Shown one piece after another: positions 1 to 5,445 of a stretch of DNA of 6,288 nt. Position numbers and translations under genes: made by a program. Position 1 is the stretch's first letter. The number at the start of each line of letters is the position of its first letter. Source of the stretch: Verrucomicrobia bacterium UBA2460 (GTDB taxonomy: Bacteria; Verrucomicrobiota; Verrucomicrobiia; Methylacidiphilales; Verrucolacustridaceae); contig DDPU01000026.1 in the NCBI GenBank assembly GCA_002342345.1, forward strand, positions 12,266 through 18,553. Direction: 5' to 3'. The notes beneath the pieces were generated by a model. It searched no databases. It had not been told where the DNA came from and was given only the letters and a program-made list of their open reading frames with translations.

Positions 1-575
1 AATGGCTGGCGGCCGGAAACCTGCTGGAAGAGGTCGGATTTACGCTGGAGGCCGAGGTTGGCCTCTTCCGTGCCCTCGCCACGGGCGTGGATCAGACAAA
101 CACCCGGCCGGAGTTCCAATGTTTTCAAAAACAACTTCTGGCGGTGGGAGCGGTCCATGGCATCGGCGATCCGGAGGATACCGGCCAGCCAGCGGAGCGG
201 TTCCCTGCGGCTGGATTCCAGGTTCAGGTAGCGTTGGTGCCGGGAGGAAGGGGCGCTTTTGCGGTGGTAGCGGGCGACCAAGGCCACGAACTCGCGCTCC
301 TTTTGGGAAAAGTTTTGCCAGGGATGTTCCCGGATCCGGCGGGCGGACTCCTTGTGGTGGGGACGTTCCTCGGTGGCGGTCGACCAGCCGGTGTCATGGA
401 GAAGGGCGCCGGCGGCCAGGTAGTTGAGTTCCCTGGATCCGAGTTTGTGCTCCGGGCGGAGTTCCTCAAAAAGCTGCACGGCCCAGGCCGTGACATGCAG
501 GACGTGGTTTGGCTCCTTCTCCCAATCCTGCATCAGGGCGAGCGCCTCCTTGACGGCCGGGGTTTTGGGGATCAC
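1..575 (-). CDS. HD-domain protein equivalent to the Ppx/GppA C-terminal domain (3' end cut by window)
   Basis: The reading frame starts at a GTG (575-573) and stays open to the left edge, giving 191 residues without a stop. It carries an HD-type metal phosphohydrolase pattern: His24/His28 near the N-terminus, the HD pair at residues 60-61 (in ALLHDTGW), His73-His74 (HHKESARRI), His104 (ARYHRKSAP) and Asp138/Asp141 (RIADAMDRS). The order and the segment VARYHRKS match the C-terminal HD-like domain of long Ppx/GppA exopolyphosphatases, and here the HD residues look intact. That domain is about 200 residues in the fused enzymes, so little is probably missing. The start overlaps the ppx stop by 4 bases (GTGA) and has a strong GGAGG 8 bases upstream, so translation is coupled to ppx. 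Likely role, inferred: cytosolic partner or accessory hydrolase acting with the Ppx module on polyphosphate or (p)ppGpp. A stand-alone HD phosphohydrolase of other specificity is possible. Confidence 0.85.
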   Translation of the reverse strand, partial: MIPKTPAVKEALALMQDWEKEPNHVLHVTAWAVQLFEELRPEHKLGSRELNYLAAGALLHDTGWSTATEERPHHKESARRIREHPWQNFSQKEREFVALVARYHRKSAPSSRHQRYLNLESSRREPLRWLAGILRIADAMDRSHRQKLFLKTLELRPGVCLIHARGEGTEEANLGLQRKSDLFQQVSGRQP

Positions 576-1513
576 CGGACAATCCTCCGGATGGGGCCCG
601 GGGCAAGATGGGCGAGCCACACCCCGTAGCGCAGGCCGTGGGTGCTTACCCGGATGCGGGAAAGATTGAGGCGTTCCACCGCTTCGGCCAGCACCAAGAA
701 GGCCGGAAGGGCCAGGGTGACGCGGTCTTCCGGCATCCCGGGAAGGCGGGCGATCTCCCCGGTGGAAAGGGGCAAAAGGCGGAGGATGAGCCGGACGAGC
801 TCCTCCCGGCGAATGGGGAAGTTTTCCAGCCGGCGGGCCTTCATGTTCCTTTTGCGGAGAAGGCAGGCGTAGGCGTGCCCGGTGCCACCGGTGAAGGTGG
901 CTTGGGCCGGGCGAAGGGGGCGCGGAAGTTTGCGAAGGGCCCGGCCGATGCGCTGGCGCGCGCGCATCCATTCGTCCGGGGAGGGGGGTTGACGGGGAAG
1001 CAGGGTGTCGCGAACCGCCACGCAACCGATGTCCAGGCTTTGGATTCTGGGTTGTTTGGGGTGTTGGGAATCGATGACCTCCAGGCTGCCGCCACCGAGG
1101 TCGAGGTGGTAGCGGGGGCGGGGGGCTGAGGTGAGGGCGCGGGCGGCCAGACCGATGAGCCTGCCCTCCTCCTGCCCGGAGAGCATCAGGATGGGTTGAC
1201 GGATGATCCTTGCGGCCGGCCTGAGGAAAGCCTGGCGGTTGCGGGACCGGCGGAGGGCGCCGGTGCCGACCGCTACCACCTTTTCGGAGCGGAAAGCGGC
1301 GATTTTTTTTGCGAGTGTGGAAAGAACGCGCAGGGCGCGGCGGACGGCGACGGGCCGGAGTTTCCCGGTGACGGCCACGCCTTCCCCCAGCCGCACGGGA
1401 TAGGCCTTCTCGTGGAAGATGCGGAGAACGCCTTTCCTTTGCTCGGCCAGGAGCAGCTTGAAGGTGTTGGAGCCGAGGTCGAGCACGGCCCCGCGTTTGG
1501 CGGCGGAGGGCAT
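572..1513 (-). CDS. ppx: Ppx/GppA family exopolyphosphatase / guanosine pentaphosphatase, short form
   Basis: From the ATG at 1513 this encodes 313 residues, the length of the two-domain ASKHA core of Ppx/GppA without the C-terminal HD domain. Family members release phosphate from polyphosphate and/or convert pppGpp to ppGpp in the cytosol. Visible motifs: phosphate-1 loop LDLGSNTFKLLLAE (11-24); VGTGALRRSRNR (82-93); LSGQEEGRLIG (111-121), whose Glu pair (115-116) should hold the catalytic Glu; LDLGGGSLEVI (137-147); SLDIGCVAVRD (159-169); TGGTGHAY (208-215); VSTHGLRYGVWL (289-300). The start is uncertain. Met at 1513 puts the DLGSN loop 11 residues in, normal for the family, but has no Shine-Dalgarno. 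In-frame ATGs at 1600 and 1609 would add about 30 basic residues and overlap serS. The stop overlaps the HD gene, so the pair is likely one operon. Polyphosphate and pppGpp specificity cannot be told apart from sequence alone. Confidence 0.92.
   Translation of the reverse strand: MPSAAKRGAVLDLGSNTFKLLLAEQRKGVLRIFHEKAYPVRLGEGVAVTGKLRPVAVRRALRVLSTLAKKIAAFRSEKVVAVGTGALRRSRNRQAFLRPAARIIRQPILMLSGQEEGRLIGLAARALTSAPRPRYHLDLGGGSLEVIDSQHPKQPRIQSLDIGCVAVRDTLLPRQPPSPDEWMRARQRIGRALRKLPRPLRPAQATFTGGTGHAYACLLRKRNMKARRLENFPIRREELVRLILRLLPLSTGEIARLPGMPEDRVTLALPAFLVLAEAVERLNLSRIRVSTHGLRYGVWLAHLAPGPIRRIVR
584..588 (-). promoter_or_regulatory. Ribosome binding site of the HD gene
   Basis: GGAGG on the minus strand lies inside the last codons of ppx, 8 bases before the GTG at 575. 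It is one of the best Shine-Dalgarno matches in the window and decides the GTG as the start of the HD gene over the internal ATG at codon 15, which falls inside the conserved first helix. Confidence 0.7.
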
Positions 1514-1598
1514 CCGAGCTTTAAAGCGTCCCGTGGCGCGGTCGGCAAAACCTTTGGCGGGCCTCGACGGAAAGCGTCTGAATAGGTTGAATACACCC
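1514..1598. promoter_or_regulatory. Divergent ppx/serS intergenic region
   Basis: These 85 bases separate the preferred ppx start from serS and are the only place for the promoters of both divergent units, unless those lie inside coding sequence. On the minus side there is the TTGCCG/TTTAAA pair annotated separately. On the plus side I see only weak elements: TTGGCG at 1554-1559 and a TGAATA-like hexamer near 1579-1584 with a long 19-base spacer. No T-box, riboswitch or clear operator palindrome is visible. Confidence 0.4.
1520..1548 (-). promoter_or_regulatory. Candidate sigma-70 promoter of ppx (possibly leaderless)
   Basis: On the minus strand, TTGCCG (1548-1543) and TTTAAA (1525-1520) are separated by exactly 17 bases. 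Each matches the -35 or -10 consensus at 4 of 6 positions. Transcription would begin at or one base before the ATG at 1513, which would explain why no ribosome binding site precedes that start. The match is modest and could be chance. Confidence 0.3.
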
Positions 1599-2870
1599 AT
1601 GTTGGACATTGCCTCCATCCGGAAAGATCCCGAAGGGATACGCCAGCGCCTGGCTTCCCGCAGCAAGGGCGCGGCCGACGGCCTGGCCAAGGTGCTGGAG
1701 GCCGACGAGGAGCGGCGCAGGCTGATCGGGGAGGTGGAGAAGTTGAAGGCCGAGCGGAACACCATCAGCAAGGAGATCGGAGCGCGGAAAGCCAAGGGCC
1801 AGCCGGCGGATGATCTCATGGCGGGGATGAAGGAGAAATCGGACCGGATCGCGGAGCTGGACCGGTTGGCGGGGGAGGTGGAGGCACGTCAGGAGGCGTT
1901 GTTGCTGACCATCCCCAACCTTCCGTGGGAAGAGTGTCCGCAGGGGGCGGGATCGGCCGATAACCCGGTGATTTCCACTTGGGGTAACCCCGCAAAATTT
2001 GATTTTCCACCCGTGGATCACGTTGCTTTGGGGGAGAGGCTGGGGATCCTTGATTTCACGGCGGCGGCCAAGGTCTCCGGCAGCGGCTTTTCGGTCTATC
2101 GCGGGGCGGGTGCGAGGCTGGAACGGGCCCTCATCCAGTGGATGCTCAACCTTCACACGGAAAGCCACGGCTACACGGAAGTCTCGCCCCCCTACCTGGT
2201 GCGGGAGGCGAGCATGGTGGGCACGGGACAGCTGCCAAAGTTCCGCGAGGACATGTATGCAACTGAAGGCGGGGAACTGTTCCTGGTGCCGACGGCTGAG
2301 GTCCCGGTGACCAACCTGCACCGGGAGGAAATTCTGGCGGAAGGGGACCTGCCGAAAAAATATGTCGCCTACACTCCCTGCTTCCGGCGTGAGGCGGGCA
2401 GTGCCGGGAAGGAGACGCGGGGGCTGGCCCGGATGCACCAGTTCGACAAGGTGGAGCTGGTCTGGATCGAGCATCCGGACCGGTCGATGCAGGCCCTGGA
2501 GACACTCTGTGGGCATGCCGAGGCGGTGCTCCGGAAACTCGGCCTGCATTACCGGAAGATCGAGCTTTGCACGGGGGACATCGGTTTTGGTGCGGCGCGC
2601 TGTTATGACCTGGAGGTGTGGGCGCCGGGGATGGGGCAGTTTTTGGAGGTTTCCTCCTGCAGCAACTTCCGGGATTTTCAGGCGCGAAGGATGGGCCTGC
2701 GGTTCAAGGGCGCGGACGGAAAAAACCGGCCGTGTCACACGCTCAACGGTTCGGGCACGGCGCTCGCCCGGCTTTTCATCGCCCTGGTGGAGACCTACCA
2801 GACCAAAGGGGGAAAGATCGAAGTCCCTGAGGCGATCCGGCCGGTGTTTGGATCCGCCCTGATCGGTTAG
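1599..2870 (+). CDS. serS: Seryl-tRNA synthetase (class IIa)
   Basis: Encodes 423 residues, the usual length of bacterial SerRS, which charges tRNA-Ser (and tRNA-Sec where present) with serine in the cytosol. It begins with the typical MLDIASIRKDPEGIRQRL. Residues about 30-105 form the Lys/Glu-rich antiparallel coiled-coil arm that grips the long variable arm of tRNA-Ser. The catalytic core follows. Motif 1 lies around 175-200 (ending EVSPPYLV), the serine-binding TAE is at 232-234, and motif 2 has FRREAGSAGKETRGLARMHQ (262-281) with its ATP-binding arginines. EVSSCSNFRDFQARR is at 350-364, and motif 3 NGSGTALARL (383-392) has the invariant Arg391. No catalytic residue looks altered. The ATG at 1599 fits the family start. 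An AGG (1584-1586) 12 bases upstream is a poor ribosome site. The frame is open upstream to 1419, but that part is antisense to ppx and unlike SerRS. The gene diverges from ppx and lies 42 bases before mntH. Confidence 0.98.
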   Translation: MLDIASIRKDPEGIRQRLASRSKGAADGLAKVLEADEERRRLIGEVEKLKAERNTISKEIGARKAKGQPADDLMAGMKEKSDRIAELDRLAGEVEARQEALLLTIPNLPWEECPQGAGSADNPVISTWGNPAKFDFPPVDHVALGERLGILDFTAAAKVSGSGFSVYRGAGARLERALIQWMLNLHTESHGYTEVSPPYLVREASMVGTGQLPKFREDMYATEGGELFLVPTAEVPVTNLHREEILAEGDLPKKYVAYTPCFRREAGSAGKETRGLARMHQFDKVELVWIEHPDRSMQALETLCGHAEAVLRKLGLHYRKIELCTGDIGFGAARCYDLEVWAPGMGQFLEVSSCSNFRDFQARRMGLRFKGADGKNRPCHTLNGSGTALARLFIALVETYQTKGGKIEVPEAIRPVFGSALIG

Positions 2871-2901
2871 AGGGGGTTCGATCTGGCCCGGTTGGGCTGA
2901 T

Positions 2902-2905
2902 AGGA
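2902..2905 (+). promoter_or_regulatory. Ribosome binding site of mntH
   Basis: AGGA lies 7 bases before the GTG at 2913, good spacing, and fixes this GTG as the mntH start. The rest of the 42-base gap after serS shows only a 4-bp hairpin (GCCC 2886-2889, GGGC 2894-2897) with no T-run. So there is no convincing terminator, and read-through from serS is possible. Confidence 0.55.
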
Positions 2906-2912
2906 TTCCGCC

Positions 2913-4232
2913 GTGCTTCCAACCAAGAAGAAGTCCCTGCCCGAGGTGCATGCCACCGTGGGGATACCCCCGGGAGCGGGTTTTTGGCGTAAGATGCTGG
3001 CCTTTGGCGGGCCGGCCTTTCTTGTCAGCGTCGGATATATGGATCCCGGGAACTGGGCAACCGACATTGAGGCGGGCTCCCGTTTCGGTTACGGGCTCCT
3101 TTGGGTGCTGCTTCTTTCCAATGCGATGGCCTTGCTGTTGCAAAGCCTGGCGGCGCGGCTGGGGATCGCCTCCGGCCGGGATTTGGCCCAAGCCTGCCGT
3201 GAATTCCTGCCTCATCCGTGGGGTGTGTTGCTCTATCTGCCGTGCCAAATCGCAATCATTGCCTGTGATTTGGCGGAAGTTCTGGGCGGGGCGGTCGGAT
3301 TAAATCTTCTCACCGGCTGGCCGTTGCTGACCTGCGCCTTGGCTGTTTCCCTGAATGTTTTCCTGATGTTTCTGCTGCAGGCCAAGGGCATGCGCTGGTT
3401 GGAGGCGGGCATTGTCTCCTTGGTGGCCATGATCGGCGGTTGCTACGTCATCGAGATCTGGTTGGCCCAACCGGATTGGGGAGGGGTGCTGCATGGCCTC
3501 TTCACGCCAAAGCTGACCGGGGGTCCCATGGATGGAGGTTCCAGCGACCTGTATGTGGCCATCGGCATCATTGGGGCCACGGTGATGCCGCATAACCTTT
3601 ATCTCCATTCGGCACTGGTGCAGACCCGGTTGGTGACACCCACACCAGAGGGCAGAAGGGAGGCGATCCGATTCAATTTCATCGACTCGGCGGTTGCGCT
3701 GAATGGGGCCTTTCTGGTGAACGCCTCCATCCTGATCGTGGCGGCGGCGGTCTTTTTCCGGAATGGCATCCCGGTGGAGGAGTTGCAGCAGGCCCATGCC
3801 ACCCTGCAACCGTTGATGGGTGGTGCCGCGGCATTTCTCTTTGCCCTTGCCCTTCTGGCAAGCGGGCAAAGCTCCACCCTGACGGGCACATTGGCCGGAC
3901 AAATCGTGATGGAGGGATTTTTGCATCTGCGCACGGCGCCCTGGATTTCCCGTAGTCTGACACGGATCCTTGCCCTTATTCCTGCGGTGATCGTCATCCT
4001 TTGGAAGGGGGATCACGGAACTTACGACCTCCTGATTCTTAGTCAGGTGATCCTGAGCCTGCAGCTTCCTTTCGCGGTCATCCCGCTGATCCTGTTCACG
4101 TCCAACCGGGCCATCATGGGGGAATTTGCCATCGGGCCGCGGATTCGGATCCTGTCATGGCTGGTTGCGTCCCTTTTGGTGGCCCTCAACCTGTGGCTTC
4201 TGGCGGAAACCCTGTGCGGCGGAAAGGGATGA
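2913..4232 (+). CDS. mntH: Nramp-family Mn2+/Fe2+ proton-coupled transporter
   Basis: A 439-residue, highly hydrophobic inner-membrane protein consistent with the 11-helix LeuT-fold Nramp topology. Family members import Mn2+ and Fe2+ with protons. The signature is complete. Helix 1 has GYMDPGNWATDIEAGS (41-56) with metal-binding Asp44 and Asn47. Helix 6 has MPHNLYLHS (225-233) with the metal-contacting Met225 and His227. The conserved transport motif GQSSTLTGTLAGQIVMEGF is at 318-336. The helix 1 Asp/Asn and helix 6 Met are the residues that select Mn/Fe over Mg/Ca in characterised Nramps, so this is unlikely to be an Nramp-related Mg or Al transporter. A short basic N-terminus (KKK at 5-7) should be cytosolic. 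The gene uses a GTG start with a well-placed AGGA. No MntR, Fur or Mur palindrome and no Mn riboswitch is visible in the short upstream gap. The stop is TGATGA, interlocked with the start of the universal stress gene. The exact metal is inferred from the family. Confidence 0.96.
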   Translation: MLPTKKKSLPEVHATVGIPPGAGFWRKMLAFGGPAFLVSVGYMDPGNWATDIEAGSRFGYGLLWVLLLSNAMALLLQSLAARLGIASGRDLAQACREFLPHPWGVLLYLPCQIAIIACDLAEVLGGAVGLNLLTGWPLLTCALAVSLNVFLMFLLQAKGMRWLEAGIVSLVAMIGGCYVIEIWLAQPDWGGVLHGLFTPKLTGGPMDGGSSDLYVAIGIIGATVMPHNLYLHSALVQTRLVTPTPEGRREAIRFNFIDSAVALNGAFLVNASILIVAAAVFFRNGIPVEELQQAHATLQPLMGGAAAFLFALALLASGQSSTLTGTLAGQIVMEGFLHLRTAPWISRSLTRILALIPAVIVILWKGDHGTYDLLILSQVILSLQLPFAVIPLILFTSNRAIMGEFAIGPRIRILSWLVASLLVALNLWLLAETLCGGKG

Positions 4233-4235
4233 TGA
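4229..4235 (+). other. Interlocked stop/start junction ATGATGA
   Basis: These seven bases hold two tandem TGA stops in the mntH frame (4230 and 4233) and two possible ATG starts for the universal stress gene (4229 and 4232). GGAAAGGG just upstream (4221-4228) supplies Shine-Dalgarno character: AAGGG ends 3 bases before the 4232 ATG but directly abuts the 4229 ATG, so 4232 is preferred. The arrangement implies termination-coupled reinitiation. Confidence 0.6.
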
Positions 4236-4687
4236 AAGCGGGGCATCTTTACCGTAAAATTCTCGTGCCGCTCGAGGGCACCAGTCATGACGCCAGCATT
4301 CTCAACCATGTGCGGGAGTTGGCAAAAACACACGGTAGCGAGCTCATCCTCATCCACATTGCCGATGGATGGTCCGCCCGGTTCTTTCGTGAGGAAAGTG
4401 ATTCCAAGGAGGTGCGGGAAGACCGGGCCTATCTGGAGAAATGCGCAAAAAGCCTGAAGGAGGAGGGAATCCCTGCAACATGGCGATTGGGTTTCGGCCA
4501 TCCCGGACCGGAGTTGGTTCAGGCGGTGGAGGAGACCGGCTGTGACCTTGTCGCCATGACCACCCACGGTCACCGATGGATTGAGGATGTTCTGTTCGGG
4601 AGCGCCTCCAGCGAGGTCCGTCACTCCGTCGAGGTCCCGGTTCTGTTGCTGCGGACGGAGAAAAAAAGGCGTCCCCCATCCCCATGA
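4232..4687 (+). CDS. Universal stress protein, UspA family, single domain
   Basis: Encodes 151 residues, the normal size of a one-domain Usp, a cytosolic nucleotide-binding Rossmann-like fold that usually dimerises. The first strand YRKILVPLEGTSHDASIL (7-24) is typical, with an acidic residue after VPL. The second strand is ELILIHIADG (37-46). The C-terminal ATP-loop reads MTTHGHRWIEDVLFGSAS (109-126). This is the G-x2-G-x9-G-S pattern of ATP-binding members except that the first Gly is Thr110, a frequent variant, so ATP binding is likely. The closing strand VEVPVLLLR (133-141) is also typical. The tail is short and basic (KKRRPPSP). The start overlaps the mntH stop by one base (or four from the ATG at 4229), and the stop overlaps the next start by four (ATGA). 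Co-translation with a metal transporter suggests it senses energy or stress for, or physically regulates, that transporter. This is inferred from context only. Confidence 0.93.
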   Translation: MKAGHLYRKILVPLEGTSHDASILNHVRELAKTHGSELILIHIADGWSARFFREESDSKEVREDRAYLEKCAKSLKEEGIPATWRLGFGHPGPELVQAVEETGCDLVAMTTHGHRWIEDVLFGSASSEVRHSVEVPVLLLRTEKKRRPPSP

Positions 4688-5415
4688 AGAAGGGCCGGAG
4701 TCCGGTCCTTCTGGTGGGCATCGATCTGGCCTGGGGGGAGAAAAACCGTGACGGCGTCTGTTTTCTGGAATGGGACGGGTGGAAGGGTGTGGTGGCCGGT
4801 TTTGCCTACCCGCAGGGCGACGGCGACCTGCTGGCTTCCATCCGGGAGAATGCCCGGGGGTGGGGCTCGGTGTTTGTCGCGGTGGATGCGCCCATCGTCT
4901 GTCCCAACCGCACCGGGACGCGGCCGGTGGACCGGTTGACCCATCGGATGTTTCACCGGCAGCACGCCGCCTGTCATCCGGCGAACTCCACGAAATGTCC
5001 CCGGCCACCCCGGGTGGCGCGGTTGCTGGAGAAAAGCGGGTTCCGGGTCGGGTGGGAGCCTTCCCGGGGCAAAAGGACCGTGGCGGAGGTTTATCCGCAT
5101 CCGGCGATGGTGCGGTTATTCGGGATTCCGCGAATCGTTAAGTATAAAAAAGGAAGGGTGCTGGCTCGCCGGAGGGAGTTCCGGCGGCTTCAGTCGCTCT
5201 TGAGGAATTGTCTGAGAAAAAAATTTCCCGGTCTGCGCATGGATCCCTCCATGGCCGCTTTCCTCGCCGAGAAGTGGTCCAAGCCGGTGGAGGATCGGAC
5301 GGATGCGTTCTTCTGTGCCCTGATTGGGCTGTGGCACTGGATTCACCGGGGCCGGAAAAGCGAGGTGATCGGAGACCGGAGGAGGGGTTTTATTTTGCTG
5401 CCGAAAGCGGGGTAG
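4684..5415 (+). CDS. DUF429 family protein, predicted RNase H-like nuclease
   Basis: Encodes 243 residues, the usual size of DUF429 proteins, a family without a firm function whose fold is predicted to be RNase H-like. Family hallmarks in order: GIDLAWG (12-18) with Asp14; VAVDAPIVCPNRTGTRPVDR (65-84) with Asp68, the DAP motif and the G-x-R segment; the Cys/His-bearing region HRQHAACHPANSTKC (91-105); TVAEVYPHPAMV (132-143) with Glu135; KYKKGR (153-158); and EDRTDAFFCALIG (203-215) with Asp204/Asp207. The spaced acidic residues Asp14, Asp68, Glu135 and Asp207 could form a two-metal active site. That is my inference from the fold. No signal peptide or membrane helix is visible, so it should be cytosolic. 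The ATG overlaps the stop of the stress gene (ATGA) and lacks its own good ribosome site (an AGG 14 bases upstream), pointing to translational coupling. It is the last gene of the plus-strand run. The partner substrate is unknown. Confidence 0.88.
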   Translation: MKKGRSPVLLVGIDLAWGEKNRDGVCFLEWDGWKGVVAGFAYPQGDGDLLASIRENARGWGSVFVAVDAPIVCPNRTGTRPVDRLTHRMFHRQHAACHPANSTKCPRPPRVARLLEKSGFRVGWEPSRGKRTVAEVYPHPAMVRLFGIPRIVKYKKGRVLARRREFRRLQSLLRNCLRKKFPGLRMDPSMAAFLAEKWSKPVEDRTDAFFCALIGLWHWIHRGRKSEVIGDRRRGFILLPKAG

Positions 5416-5445
5416 CCCGTCCGCCCGGGCTTTTCCGGGGACGGG
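5416..5445. terminator. GC-rich hairpin between convergent genes, probable shared terminator
   Basis: The inverted repeat CCCGTCC (5416-5422) / GGACGGG (5439-5445) forms a 7-bp stem. An inner CCGG (5425-5428) / CCGG (5435-5438) pairs across a 6-base loop, with a 2-base bulge. It fills the whole gap between the DUF429 stop (5415) and the GH17 stop (5446). The T-richness after it is poor: TTACTTTCCCGCTTTTT on the plus side and none on the minus side. It therefore fits a weak or bidirectional terminator, not a strong intrinsic one. Confidence 0.55.

Noticed and set aside
87..1129. Plus-strand open frames (87-629 and 608-1129) opposite the HD and ppx genes
   Set aside because: The products are Gly/Ala/Arg-rich with no recognisable domain, while the opposite strand carries complete HD and Ppx/GppA motif sets.
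1419..1598. Sixty-codon upstream extension of the serS frame
   Set aside because: SerRS begins at the MLDI motif at 1599. The extension is antisense to the conserved phosphate loop of ppx and resembles no SerRS.
1601..1819. Upstream extension of the ppx frame to 1819
   Set aside because: It would lie wholly opposite the serS coiled-coil region and put more than 110 residues before the DLGSN motif, unlike the family.
2884..2899. Small hairpin after serS as a terminator
   Set aside because: Only a 4-bp GC stem with possible G-U extension and no T-run; too weak to call.
2871..2912. Metal-responsive operator or Mn riboswitch before mntH
   Set aside because: I looked for palindromes of the MntR, Fur or Mur type and for riboswitch-like structure. 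The 42 bases are too short for the latter and show no clear palindrome.
1521..3248. A 575-codon open frame on the minus strand opposite serS and the start of mntH
   Set aside because: It is antisense to clearly real SerRS and Nramp genes, has a low-complexity Arg/Gly/Pro/His-rich product with no family motif, and reflects codon bias in a GC-rich sequence.
4157..4231. Upstream ATG for the universal stress gene at 4157
   Set aside because: It adds 25 residues with no Usp similarity, in the shadow of the last Nramp helix. The normal Usp start is at 4232 (or 4229).
3300..5008. Minus-strand open frames (3300-4016 and 4043-5008) opposite mntH, the stress gene and DUF429
   Set aside because: Shadow frames; the sense strand holds well-conserved families in all of this interval.
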